46,626 nucleotides of DNA. Source: Anderseniella sp. Lineage in GTDB: Bacteria; Pseudomonadota; Alphaproteobacteria; Rhizobiales; Aestuariivirgaceae. Within the stretch, counting starts at the first letter, position 1, and each line of letters starts with the position of its first letter. Location: positions 1-46,626 of the forward strand of contig DAOUPT010000026.1 of assembly GCA_030626025.1 (NCBI GenBank), in the 5' to 3' direction. The translations under genes were made by a program, and so were the position numbers. Of the stretch, positions 14,731 to 21,558 are shown piece by piece. Below the pieces are notes generated by a model. That model was not told the DNA's origin. It did not search any database and saw nothing but the letters and a program-made list of their open reading frames with translations.

Positions 14731-15719
14731 CATCGGGATGGTGTTCGATAAACTGGCACGGAATTTTAGTAACTTGCTTTTCCTGCCTCCTGATTTTTTT
14801 GCCTGTTCGTCCGTCGAACGCATCGCAACCTGTAATCGATTACACTAAAACACTTTTGCCTGATGCTCAGGTTATTTTAGATAGCCGTCGCGCTATAGAC
14901 TGCGAAAAAGCCAGTTTGAAAGGTGCACGTTGTTTGCCGGTTACCGATATTCTTGGTCCGCAAAAGGCTTTGGCCAATTTTAGTGGGCTGTTGTGGTTAT
15001 TGGGTACTGTCGGCTTAACCGGTAGCGAGCATGTTGTGATCATTGGTGACAAACTTCATGAGCAAGAATTTTGGGCCGGTGTTTTATTTATCGCCGGGCA
15101 AAAACGAATTTCTATTCTGACAACGCCGTTGGAAGTATTTGCAAAAAACCAATTGGCGCCGGGAACAACCCGTTCCAAAACCCGCGAAAAAGTCTATCAG
15201 GCTACAATGCGTGCTGATCAAATCGTACTGCGGTCAGATCTTTTAAGAATTGTTCGCTCACACAACGCCTTGGTCATCATTGATGGTCGCACTGAAAATG
15301 AATATTGGGGCAACGAACTAACCGCCATGCGCGGCGGACATATTCCAGGAGCCCAGCTTTTATCGCTTGGACGTGTACGTTTGGCGTCAGACAAGCCACC
15401 ACTTTTACATGTCCCAAAAGGCCGTTCGGTGATTTCTTACAGTCGTAATATCTATCACAGTCTGGTGTATCTGACATCTCTTCGCGCCAGGGGTATACCG
15501 GCTAAAATATACCTTGAAGGGTGGCAGGGCTGGGCCTCTGACGGGGCGTTGCCAGTTGACAACGTGACCTATCGCGACCGTCGGGTGCCGCTGCGTGCCG
15601 CCAATAAAACCAAATCTGCACCGGTGCGCTTTTCCGGGTCTTTTTACATTGTTGGTGCCGTTGCCGGATTGTGCATATTTGCCATCGGATATTTTACCCG
15701 ATGGATGATCAATGGATAA
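14724..15719 (+). CDS. Membrane-tethered rhodanese-like protein with Ser in place of the catalytic Cys
   Basis: A 331-aa protein. The N-terminus (about 12-33) looks like a signal peptide, two rhodanese-like domains follow (about 45-145 and 170-285), and a C-terminal helix at about 306-326 (FYIVGAVAGLCIFAIGYF) would anchor it. In domain 2 the usual IDGRTENEY and RGGHIPGA motifs are kept, but the active-site loop reads VISYSRNIYHS, with Ser240 where the Cys should be; domain 1 also lacks one. It should therefore bind rather than transfer sulfur, or act as a scaffold. The start is GTG 14724, overlapping the previous stop; no better start fits the signal peptide. Confidence 0.8.
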   Translation: MLTSGWCSINWHGILVTCFSCLLIFLPVRPSNASQPVIDYTKTLLPDAQVILDSRRAIDCEKASLKGARCLPVTDILGPQKALANFSGLLWLLGTVGLTGSEHVVIIGDKLHEQEFWAGVLFIAGQKRISILTTPLEVFAKNQLAPGTTRSKTREKVYQATMRADQIVLRSDLLRIVRSHNALVIIDGRTENEYWGNELTAMRGGHIPGAQLLSLGRVRLASDKPPLLHVPKGRSVISYSRNIYHSLVYLTSLRARGIPAKIYLEGWQGWASDGALPVDNVTYRDRRVPLRAANKTKSAPVRFSGSFYIVGAVAGLCIFAIGYFTRWMING

Positions 15720-15735
15720 TTTCAGGAACCAGTAA

Positions 15736-16038
15736 ATGAGCGATAATTTGGAATTACTTATTATTATATCAACACCTGAATCTGGCGACATTGCCAATGA
15801 ACTTGGCAAAGCTGCACGGCGTAGAGATATCAATTGGGCGGTGTTTTTCACCAATGATGGTGTTCTGACACTGGCGGATCGAGAGTTTGCGAAAACTGTT
15901 TCCTCAGCGTCTCAGGCTATTGTCTGTCAGGAGTCATGGCAACACCACATGGCCGCCTGCGATTGCCCGGTCGAACTGGGCAGTCAAACCAACAATTCGG
16001 CACTTGCCAGCAAAGCACAACATATTGTCTCTTTATAG
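15736..16038 (+). CDS. DsrE-like sulfur relay protein
   Basis: A 100-aa protein of the DsrE/TusD type. The N-terminal strand LELLIIISTP, the motif VFFTNDGVL near residues 36-44, and Cys64 in AIVCQESWQHH correspond to the DsrE fold and its persulfide-forming Cys. Cys75 and Cys77 (ACDC) add two more thiols, and the end ALASKAQHIVSL matches the usual C-terminal strand. Known DsrE/TusD proteins receive sulfur from TusA, which is encoded upstream here. GGA at 15724 precedes the ATG. It is the first of three successive small genes that may form a DsrEFH-like set. Confidence 0.78.
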   Translation: MSDNLELLIIISTPESGDIANELGKAARRRDINWAVFFTNDGVLTLADREFAKTVSSASQAIVCQESWQHHMAACDCPVELGSQTNNSALASKAQHIVSL

Positions 16039-16049
16039 GTTCAAATCTC

Positions 16050-16334
16050 ATGTCCGATAACAAGAAAAAAATCGTTGTTCTTGCCAGGCGCGATCACATT
16101 GAAGCAATGCGGGTGGCGGCCGGGCTGACTATTTTTGGCCATGACTTGCGCCTTATATTCATGGACAGGCCTGTTTCACAGGAAACTGCACAAAGTGAGT
16201 ATGCCGAATTATTGGAGCTGGCAGATATCATGCCTGAAACAACTGTAGCTGAAATGGCTGACAATCTGCCACTGCTGGATGCCGAAAAATTATTTGAAGC
16301 GATCAGTAATGCCGATGGAGTTATAAACTTATGA
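16050..16334 (+). CDS. DsrE/DsrF-like protein without cysteine
   Basis: A 94-aa protein with a DsrE/F-type fold signature: KIVVLARRDHIEAMRVAAGL followed by TIFGHDLRLIFMDRPV. It has no Cys, like the DsrF-type partner subunits. The start ATG at 16050 begins MSDN, the same as the previous gene, and lies 11 bases after that stop; upstream in-frame Met codons lie inside the previous gene. The stop overlaps the next start (ATGA). It probably forms an oligomer with its neighbours; an exact DsrF assignment is not secured. Confidence 0.72.
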   Translation: MSDNKKKIVVLARRDHIEAMRVAAGLTIFGHDLRLIFMDRPVSQETAQSEYAELLELADIMPETTVAEMADNLPLLDAEKLFEAISNADGVINL

Positions 16335-16534
16335 CCGCCAAAATCTCAAACACAATAGTTGTCCTGAAAATCGGTCTTTTTCCAGGTGTTGATATGCTTG
16401 AGTCCAGTTTGCTGCAAAACGCACAAAAAACCCAAATCCGCCAACATAACCTGAACGCACGAGAGATGAGTGATACGGACTGGGATGAAGTTCTGAGCGA
16501 TATTCTTGGGGCGGGCGCCATTATAACTTTGTAG
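16331..16534 (+). CDS. Short DsrH-like or unknown protein in the DsrE/F group (67 aa)
   Basis: It starts within the previous stop (ATGA), so it is translationally coupled. A central part (SSLLQNAQKTQIRQHNLNAR) is followed by MSDTDWDEVLSDILGAGAII and a terminal strand ITL. This end, W-x-x-V-L-x-x-I-L then a hydrophobic strand, resembles the ends of small DsrH/TusB-type proteins, but it is shorter than TusB (95 aa) and has no Cys. I treat it as the third member of a DsrE-F-H-like trio by position. The family assignment is weak; that it is a gene is fairly safe. Confidence 0.6.
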   Translation: MTAKISNTIVVLKIGLFPGVDMLESSLLQNAQKTQIRQHNLNAREMSDTDWDEVLSDILGAGAIITL

Positions 16535-16547
16535 AATAGAAAAACTC

Positions 16548-17177
16548 TTGATCAAATTCGTTACTATTTTTGGCCTGATTTTATTGTTCGGAGTCACTCC
16601 TTGCCTGGCGCAAGGCGAGCATATCAGGCGCCTTGCTGCCGAATTGCTTGTTGCCCACGGCGATGCACGTGTACTTGCAAGTCAGCCACAAATGAAAAGT
16701 TTGCACAAAAAAGGATTGAATGATCGTTTAAGAGGTAGCCTGTCAGGGTTGGAAATTTTAATACGACTGGCAGATGAGGAGGCAAGAGAAAGGCGAACGG
16801 ATGCACAATTGGTTGTTGGTCGACTTACATTTTTTTTACGAGGCAACAATCTTGATGAATTTACCAAAACCCTGTCTGGTTTAATAAAACGATACCCGCT
16901 TGCAACGAACAATATTCTACCGGCCATATTGACACCAGCTCGAAGCAAACAAGCAATTGAAATTCATCAGGAATATTGTGCCGCTTGCCACAATGAACCC
17001 GATAATAATGTCGAACGCCCAGCTAAAAACCTCACGCTGCAGCTAAAAACCATGGCTCAAACAGAATTTGTCGCCCGAATGATAATCGGTGTTCGGGGCG
17101 ACCCCAGCACTGGCCTGGGAAATCCATTAAGCGATGAAGAAATAGCGGCACTCGTTGCATATTACCAAGCCAGGTAA
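16548..17177 (+). CDS. Exported c-type cytochrome with a helical N-terminal domain
   Basis: A 209-aa protein with a signal peptide (residues 1-22, ending PCLAQ), a helical region of about 110 residues rich in charge, and a C-terminal single-heme domain with CAACH at 144-148. The end SDEEIAALVAYYQAR is typical of small cytochromes c. The Met axial ligand usually found just before this helix is not evident: the stretch reads STGLGNPLSDEE, and the nearest Met is at MIIGVRG. TTG 16548 is the only start that keeps the signal peptide. As the last gene of the sulfur operon it may accept electrons from sulfur oxidation in the periplasm (inference). Confidence 0.85.
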   Translation: MIKFVTIFGLILLFGVTPCLAQGEHIRRLAAELLVAHGDARVLASQPQMKSLHKKGLNDRLRGSLSGLEILIRLADEEARERRTDAQLVVGRLTFFLRGNNLDEFTKTLSGLIKRYPLATNNILPAILTPARSKQAIEIHQEYCAACHNEPDNNVERPAKNLTLQLKTMAQTEFVARMIIGVRGDPSTGLGNPLSDEEIAALVAYYQAR

Positions 17178-17241
17178 ACCCGCAATTTTTGCTATCAATC
17201 AAACTTCCTGAATTCGGTTGAACGCTGTAGAATGATGAGAT

Positions 17242-17385
17242 TTAACAGAGTGTAAATAGTCTGTTTTTGGTCTTGGCTGTGTAGAAACGCCTGATGATAT
17301 TCATCGCCCTTTTTAAACTTTAGGCGAGTGCGTACAAGGCCATTTCAGTTGAGATCCGTTTAATGGTCTTGGTAAGAAAATGGGT
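17242..17385 (-). pseudogene. Relic of a transposase C-terminus
   Basis: Read on the minus strand, this gives THFLTKTIKRISTEMALYAL, then A, an in-frame stop, SLKRAMNIIRRF and a short tail to a second stop. The pattern T-E-M-x-L-x-x-L-A-(Y/stop)-N/S-L-K-R-x-x-x-I-(I/L) is the common C-terminus of IS1182/IS5-type transposases. The stop inside the conserved core shows it is dead. No terminal repeats were identified. Confidence 0.6.
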
Positions 17386-17462
17386 GTAAAGTAAATGGTC
17401 TGATTAAGGTGTTGCTGGTTGTAGTGATGCCTACTGAAGTTATTCACTTATCGTTGAATTAG

Positions 17463-17579
17463 GGGTTTGTAGCCCACGGCTTTCAACTCGGCCCCATCGG
17501 TGGAAAAATCCTGAGTGATTTGATTATCGATGGAACAACCGATTTGCCGATCTCACCATTTCGGATTGATCAGTTTTAA
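17463..17579 (+). pseudogene. Relic of an FAD-dependent oxidoreductase (DAO/sarcosine oxidase beta type) C-terminus
   Basis: The frame reads GFVAHGFQLGPIGGKILSDL, then LIIDGTTDLPISPFRI and DQF before a stop. This is the standard end of D-amino-acid dehydrogenase or sarcosine-oxidase-beta-like flavoproteins (GHGFQLGPAVG...DLPIEPFRIDRF). A TAG lies immediately upstream in the same frame, and no other part of the gene is present. It implies a deletion that removed the rest of the gene. Confidence 0.65.
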
Positions 17580-17596
17580 AAACGGCATAGATCAAC

Positions 17597-17626
17597 CTGC
17601 AATCAGGTGGAGTCACCTGATTGCAG
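17597..17626. repeat. Perfect 13-bp stem-loop
   Basis: CTGCAATCAGGTG and its exact complement CACCTGATTGCAG are separated by GAGT. There is no T run on either side. It could be an end of a lost mobile element or a remnant regulatory hairpin. Confidence 0.65.
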
Positions 17627-17650
17627 ATAAGTTGACCTATTCTAAAGAGT

Positions 17651-17692
17651 TAGTGCAACTTTTCTGCAAGCATCGGCGTGCAGGTTGCACTA
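17651..17692. repeat. Inverted repeat downstream of the UDP-sugar dehydrogenase
   Basis: TAGTGCAAC (17651-17659) pairs with GTTGCACTA (17684-17692), and inside it CTGCA pairs with TGCAG. It begins twelve bases beyond the stop of the minus-strand gene and might act as a terminator or mRNA-protecting hairpin for it, although the T run is weak (CTTT). Confidence 0.55.
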
Positions 17693-17703
17693 GGCTGGTG
17701 GAT

Positions 17704-18996
17704 TTATGCCGCCACAACCTTGTCGCGTTTGGCATCAAATTTTCCACGCGTGTCGATAATCAGACGGGCATGTTCAGAAATCATCTCGTAATCTACACCC
17801 TTATGTAGGGTCAGCAAAATTACCGCATCAAATGACTGGATACTCTCCGGTGTCAACTCAGTCGAGGTCAGGTCAAAGTCGTGCATTCGCATGGTGGGAA
17901 AGACCGGCACGTTCGGGTCGGCATATTGAATATCACCGCCCCAATTTCGCACCAGTTCCATTACCTCCACCGAAGGGCTTTCGCGCACATCATCAACGTC
18001 TGATTTGTAGGCAATGCCAAGGGCCAGGATTTTACTACCCTTGATTGCTTTGCCCTGACTATTCAAACCCTCGACAAGCTTTGAAATCACATATTTGGGC
18101 ATACCTGAATTGATTTCACCGGCAAGCTCAATAAACCGGGTATGGACACCAAATTGATGGGCTTTCCAGGTCAGATAAAACGGGTCAATCGGAATGCAGT
18201 GGCCACCAACGCCGGGACCGGGATAATAGGCGGTAAACCCAAAAGGCTTGGTTGCCGCTGCCTGAACGATTTCAAAAATATTCAGTCCCATACGATCAGT
18301 TACGGTTTTGAGCTCATTGACCAGACCGATGTTGACCGACCTGTGGATATTTTCAAGCAGTTTGACCATCTCGGCCGCATCGGTTGAACTGACCGGTACA
18401 ACCTTGTCGACAATAGCGCTGTACAAGGCCTTTCCAACCGTCAGGCATCGCTCGGTAATGCCACCAACGACTTTGGGAATGGTGCGGACAGTGAATTCCT
18501 CGTTGCCCGGGTCTTCGCGTTCGGGAGAGAAGATCAGATAAAAGTCTTCACCGATTGTAAAACCGGCTGATTGCAAAAATGGCTGGATGATTTCCCGGGT
18601 TGTGCCCGGCCATGTGGTGCTTTCCAGTGACAGCACTTGCCCGGCCCGCAAATAGGGCTGCATGGCCGCAAGAGTGCTCTCAATAAACGACAGGTCAGGC
18701 TCGCGTCCCGATTTTAGTGGTGTTGGAACGCAGATTATAATGGCGTCCACTGCTTTGATGCGTGAGTAGTCACCAGTTGCTTCAAAACCGGCTGCAACTA
18801 TGCCTGAAATCGTTTCATCAGCAATGTGCTTGAACGGACTGGTACCGCTATTGAGCACATCAACTTGTGACGGATTAACGTCAAATCCAATAACTTTGAA
18901 GCCTTCATCGGCAAACCGGATTGCCAGCGGCACCCCGACATAGCCCAGTCCGATGATGCCAACTACAGCGTCTTTTTTGTAAATTTTATCTTCCAT
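17704..18996 (-). CDS. UDP-N-acetylhexosamine/UDP-sugar 6-dehydrogenase (WbpA/TviB type)
   Basis: A 430-aa NAD-dependent nucleotide-sugar dehydrogenase. It has the Rossmann motif GIIGLGYVGVPLA near residues 13-25, the sugar-binding segment IFSPEREDPGN, and the active-site Cys in GPGVGGHCIPIDPFYL. The motif set fits the UDP-GlcNAc/GalNAc 6-dehydrogenases of O-antigen and capsule synthesis (WbpA, TviB) better than UDP-glucose dehydrogenase. The ATG at 18994-18996 has AAGG upstream; a TTG start at 19041 would add 15 non-conserved residues. It is isolated here, with no other polysaccharide genes nearby. Confidence 0.88.
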   Translation of the reverse strand: MEDKIYKKDAVVGIIGLGYVGVPLAIRFADEGFKVIGFDVNPSQVDVLNSGTSPFKHIADETISGIVAAGFEATGDYSRIKAVDAIIICVPTPLKSGREPDLSFIESTLAAMQPYLRAGQVLSLESTTWPGTTREIIQPFLQSAGFTIGEDFYLIFSPEREDPGNEEFTVRTIPKVVGGITERCLTVGKALYSAIVDKVVPVSSTDAAEMVKLLENIHRSVNIGLVNELKTVTDRMGLNIFEIVQAAATKPFGFTAYYPGPGVGGHCIPIDPFYLTWKAHQFGVHTRFIELAGEINSGMPKYVISKLVEGLNSQGKAIKGSKILALGIAYKSDVDDVRESPSVEVMELVRNWGGDIQYADPNVPVFPTMRMHDFDLTSTELTPESIQSFDAVILLTLHKGVDYEMISEHARLIIDTRGKFDAKRDKVVAA

Positions 18997-19096
18997 ATCA
19001 TGGCCTTGCTGTAAGAGGTGATAAACTGTGCTTGAAGTCAATTTGAAAGCTGTTGATACAAAGTGATCAGATAGTTGTTTATAAGAAAAACACGAT

Positions 19097-19125
19097 TTGA
19101 CGTATAGTTATTTCTACTGTAGGGT
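19097..19125 (+). promoter_or_regulatory. Candidate promoter of the MerR gene
   Basis: TTGACG (19097-19102), 17 bases, TAGGGT (19120-19125), upstream of the MerR start at 19164. The -35 box is good and the -10 box poor. Confidence 0.35.
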
Positions 19126-19163
19126 AAGGTCGGGTTTGTTGGAAAATTTAAAAGAGGTTTGCA

Positions 19164-19577
19164 ATGGTCATTATACCGAAAGAAACAGTGGATAGAAACC
19201 AGACTTGGTCTATATCGCAAATGTGTCGTGATTTCGATGTGACACCACGCACATTACGCTTTTATGAGCAAAAAGATATGCTGTCACCGGCCCGTAAAGG
19301 CTGGACCCGGATTTTTGGTTATCGTGACAGAGCGCGTGTGAAGCTTATTTTGCGTGGAAAACGGGCTGGTTTTGCTCTTGATGAAATCAAGGAAATGCTT
19401 GACCTTTATAATTTGCGCGATGGCAATCGCCAACAATTGGAACTTGCGTCTGTAAAAATGAAAGAACGTCTTATCCGCTTGAAAGAACAGCAAGTGGAAG
19501 TGGAAGAAGCAATTGTTGATCTAAAGCAAACAGTTAAGGTTATTGACGGCATGTTGAAAGCAAAAACAACCGCCTGA
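19164..19577 (+). CDS. MerR-family transcriptional regulator
   Basis: A 137-aa regulator. Residues 15-85 form the MerR winged helix (WSISQMCRDFDVTPRTLRFY, EQKDMLSPARKG, then FGYRDRARVKLILRGKRAGF), followed by the dimerisation coiled coil (about 88-132, LIRLKEQQVEVEEAIVDLKQ). There is no Cys-rich metal site. The short form next to an acyl-CoA dehydrogenase resembles the LiuR-type regulators of branched-chain or fatty acid breakdown. AGAGG at 19152-19156 supports the ATG. A terminator follows, so it is transcribed separately from the dehydrogenase. Confidence 0.9.
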   Translation: MVIIPKETVDRNQTWSISQMCRDFDVTPRTLRFYEQKDMLSPARKGWTRIFGYRDRARVKLILRGKRAGFALDEIKEMLDLYNLRDGNRQQLELASVKMKERLIRLKEQQVEVEEAIVDLKQTVKVIDGMLKAKTTA

Positions 19578-19604
19578 TCTTTAAAGAACAAAGAATAAAA
19601 AACA

Positions 19605-19644
19605 AAAGCTGCATTCAATTGATTTATTGGGTGCAGCTTTTTTT
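19605..19644 (+). terminator. Rho-independent terminator after the MerR gene
   Basis: AAAGCTGCAT pairs with GTGCAGCTTT, with a 16-base loop, followed by a run of seven T (19638-19644). It lies 28 bases beyond the MerR stop. Confidence 0.85.
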
Positions 19645-19697
19645 ATATGTGGTCTATGTTGTGATAATAAAACAGCAAAATTGCAAGGAGCCGTGCC

Positions 19698-20855
19698 GTG
19701 ACTGATCTCAACCTGCCCAAACCGGACTGGATGAATGAAGAGTTGGTGATGTTGGAAGATATGGCGGCCAATTTTTACCAAACCGAGTGCGCACCTCATT
19801 ACGAACGCTTTGAAGAGCAGGGAAAATTTGATCGCGAGGTTTGGCACAAGGCCGGTCAAATGGGTTTGCTCGGTGCCGAAATACCTGAAAACTATGGTGG
19901 GCCGGGCGGCAATTTTGCCCATGATGCGGTTATTGCAATTGAAGCCAACAAGGCTGGAATTGACGGATTTGGCGGGCCGCTGCACAACGCCATCGTAATC
20001 CCTTATATTTTGCATTACGGTTCTGAAGAGCAAAAACAGCGCTGGCTGCCAAAGCTTGTTTCAGGGGAATTGATTAGCGCCATCGCCATGACCGAGCCCG
20101 GCGCCGGATCAGATTTGCAGGGCGTTACAACCACCGCAGTAAAAGACGGCAACCATTATGTTTTAAATGGTCAAAAAACCTTTATCACCAACGGCCAGCT
20201 TGCCAATTTGATTATCGTTGTTGCCAAGACCGACCCGCAGGGTGGTGCCAAGGGAACATCCCTGATGGTGGTGGAAACCGACGATGTCGAAGGATTTCGC
20301 CGCGGTCGTAATCTTGATAAAATCGGCCTGAAATCAAACGATACGTCCGAGTTGTTTTTTGATGAAGTACGTCTGCCAGCCTCTGCCTTGCTTGGCACCG
20401 AAGAAGGGCAGGGCTTTGTCCAACTGATGCAACAACTGCCACAGGAACGCCTGCTGATAGCGGTTCAGGCGATGGGACGGATTGAACGGGCGTTGTCCCA
20501 TACCATAGATTATGTCAAAGAGCGTAAAGCCTTTGGCAAGCGGGTTATTGATTTTCAAAACACCCGTTTTAAGCTGGCCGAATGCAAAACCGAAGCGACA
20601 ATCGCCAAGGTTTTTGTCAATGATTGCGTTGGCAAATTGCTCAAAGGTGAGTTGAGTACCGAGACCGCCTCCATGGCCAAATACTGGCTGACCGATTTGC
20701 AATGCAAGATCATTGATGAATGCCTGCAACTGCACGGTGGTTACGGTTATATGAATGAATACCCGATCGCCCGTATGTACCGTGATGCCCGCGTAGAGCG
20801 TATCTACGGCGGCACCAATGAGATTATGAAACTGGTTATAGGTCGCGGACTTTAA
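19698..20855 (+). CDS. Acyl-CoA dehydrogenase
   Basis: A 385-aa flavoenzyme of fatty-acid oxidation. It has the ACAD signature AMTEPGAGSDLQG near residues 132-144, the flavin- and substrate-binding middle, KERKAFGKRVIDFQNTRFKL near 275-294 and the end VERIYGGTNEIMKLVIGRGL. The position of the catalytic Glu in medium-chain enzymes is Gly here (YGGT); a Glu in the earlier helix (GRIERAL) suggests the long-chain/isovaleryl type. The GTG start has AAGGAG seven bases upstream. The adjacent MerR gene is a likely regulator. It converges with the cbb operon, with only 16 bases between. Confidence 0.92.
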   Translation: MTDLNLPKPDWMNEELVMLEDMAANFYQTECAPHYERFEEQGKFDREVWHKAGQMGLLGAEIPENYGGPGGNFAHDAVIAIEANKAGIDGFGGPLHNAIVIPYILHYGSEEQKQRWLPKLVSGELISAIAMTEPGAGSDLQGVTTTAVKDGNHYVLNGQKTFITNGQLANLIIVVAKTDPQGGAKGTSLMVVETDDVEGFRRGRNLDKIGLKSNDTSELFFDEVRLPASALLGTEEGQGFVQLMQQLPQERLLIAVQAMGRIERALSHTIDYVKERKAFGKRVIDFQNTRFKLAECKTEATIAKVFVNDCVGKLLKGELSTETASMAKYWLTDLQCKIIDECLQLHGGYGYMNEYPIARMYRDARVERIYGGTNEIMKLVIGRGL

Positions 20856-20871
20856 GCTACAGTATGAAAAG

Positions 20872-21546
20872 CTATAGTGCGAAATTTCCTGAAACAAGAT
20901 CAGTCATGATTTCTTGAGCCCCGGTAAAATCGTCTTGTTGGCAATATGTACTGACGGTGATGATGGCAGGAATGCCTGCTGAACGGGCAGCGCTTAAGCC
21001 AATTTCTGAGTCTTCGATGGCCAAACAGTTTTCAGGTGGTAATTGCAGTTTTTTCAACGCCAGCAGGTATAATTGCGGTGAGGGTTTAACCTCGGCAACA
21101 TCATCTCCGCAACAGATGACATCAAAATGTTCAAGTACTGCCTCGCCAAGCGTTGCAGCAAATAGCCGGTCAACATTAATCCGGCTGGTAGAGGTGGCAA
21201 TTGCCAAACGCACACCCTTGTTTATAGCTTGCAGGATCAGGTCTTTAATACCGGGGCGCAGTCTAATCTGACCGCCAGCAAGGAGCCGCCCATAGGTTTG
21301 GGTTTTATGGCGGTGCAATTCAGCAACCCGGTCAACAAAATCTCCGGCCTGTTTTGGTTGACCGGTTTCAATAAAATGCCTGATACGGTTTTGACCACCA
21401 GCGACTTTGAGAAGTTCGCCATACAGAGCCTGATTCCATGCCCAATCCAGACCGAACTCGGCAAAAGTTTCATTGAAAGCCTTGCGATGCAGCTCTTCGG
21501 TTTCGGCCAAAGTACCATCAACATCAAAAATCAGCGCTTTAAGCAC
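20872..21546 (-). CDS. cbbY: HAD-superfamily hydrolase, CbbY type
   Basis: A 224-aa phosphatase. Motif I is FDVDGTLAETEELHRKAFN at residues 8-26, motif II is ATSTS near 118, and motif III/IV is KPSPQLYLLAL and AIEDSEIGLSAARSAG. This fits CbbY, which dephosphorylates xylulose-1,5-bisphosphate, an inhibitor of RuBisCO. As the last gene of the cbb operon the assignment is strengthened by context. The start codon is GTG (21544-21546), with AGG about seven bases upstream. Confidence 0.85.
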   Translation of the reverse strand: MLKALIFDVDGTLAETEELHRKAFNETFAEFGLDWAWNQALYGELLKVAGGQNRIRHFIETGQPKQAGDFVDRVAELHRHKTQTYGRLLAGGQIRLRPGIKDLILQAINKGVRLAIATSTSRINVDRLFAATLGEAVLEHFDVICCGDDVAEVKPSPQLYLLALKKLQLPPENCLAIEDSEIGLSAARSAGIPAIITVSTYCQQDDFTGAQEIMTDLVSGNFAL

Positions 21547-21558
21547 GGGTCCTGGACC

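Larger units (their letters stand above)
17178..17703. other. Gene-free stretch holding two gene relics and two hairpins
   Basis: No intact gene is seen. The stretch contains the 3' end of a transposase on the minus strand, the 3' end of an FAD-dependent oxidoreductase on the plus strand, and two adjacent hairpins, each listed separately. It separates the sulfur operon from the UDP-sugar dehydrogenase and looks like the scar of past insertions and deletions. Confidence 0.7.

Noticed and set aside
20334-20897. 187-aa frame antisense to the acyl-CoA dehydrogenase
   Set aside because: Lies wholly over conserved ACAD motifs on the other strand; no domain of its own.
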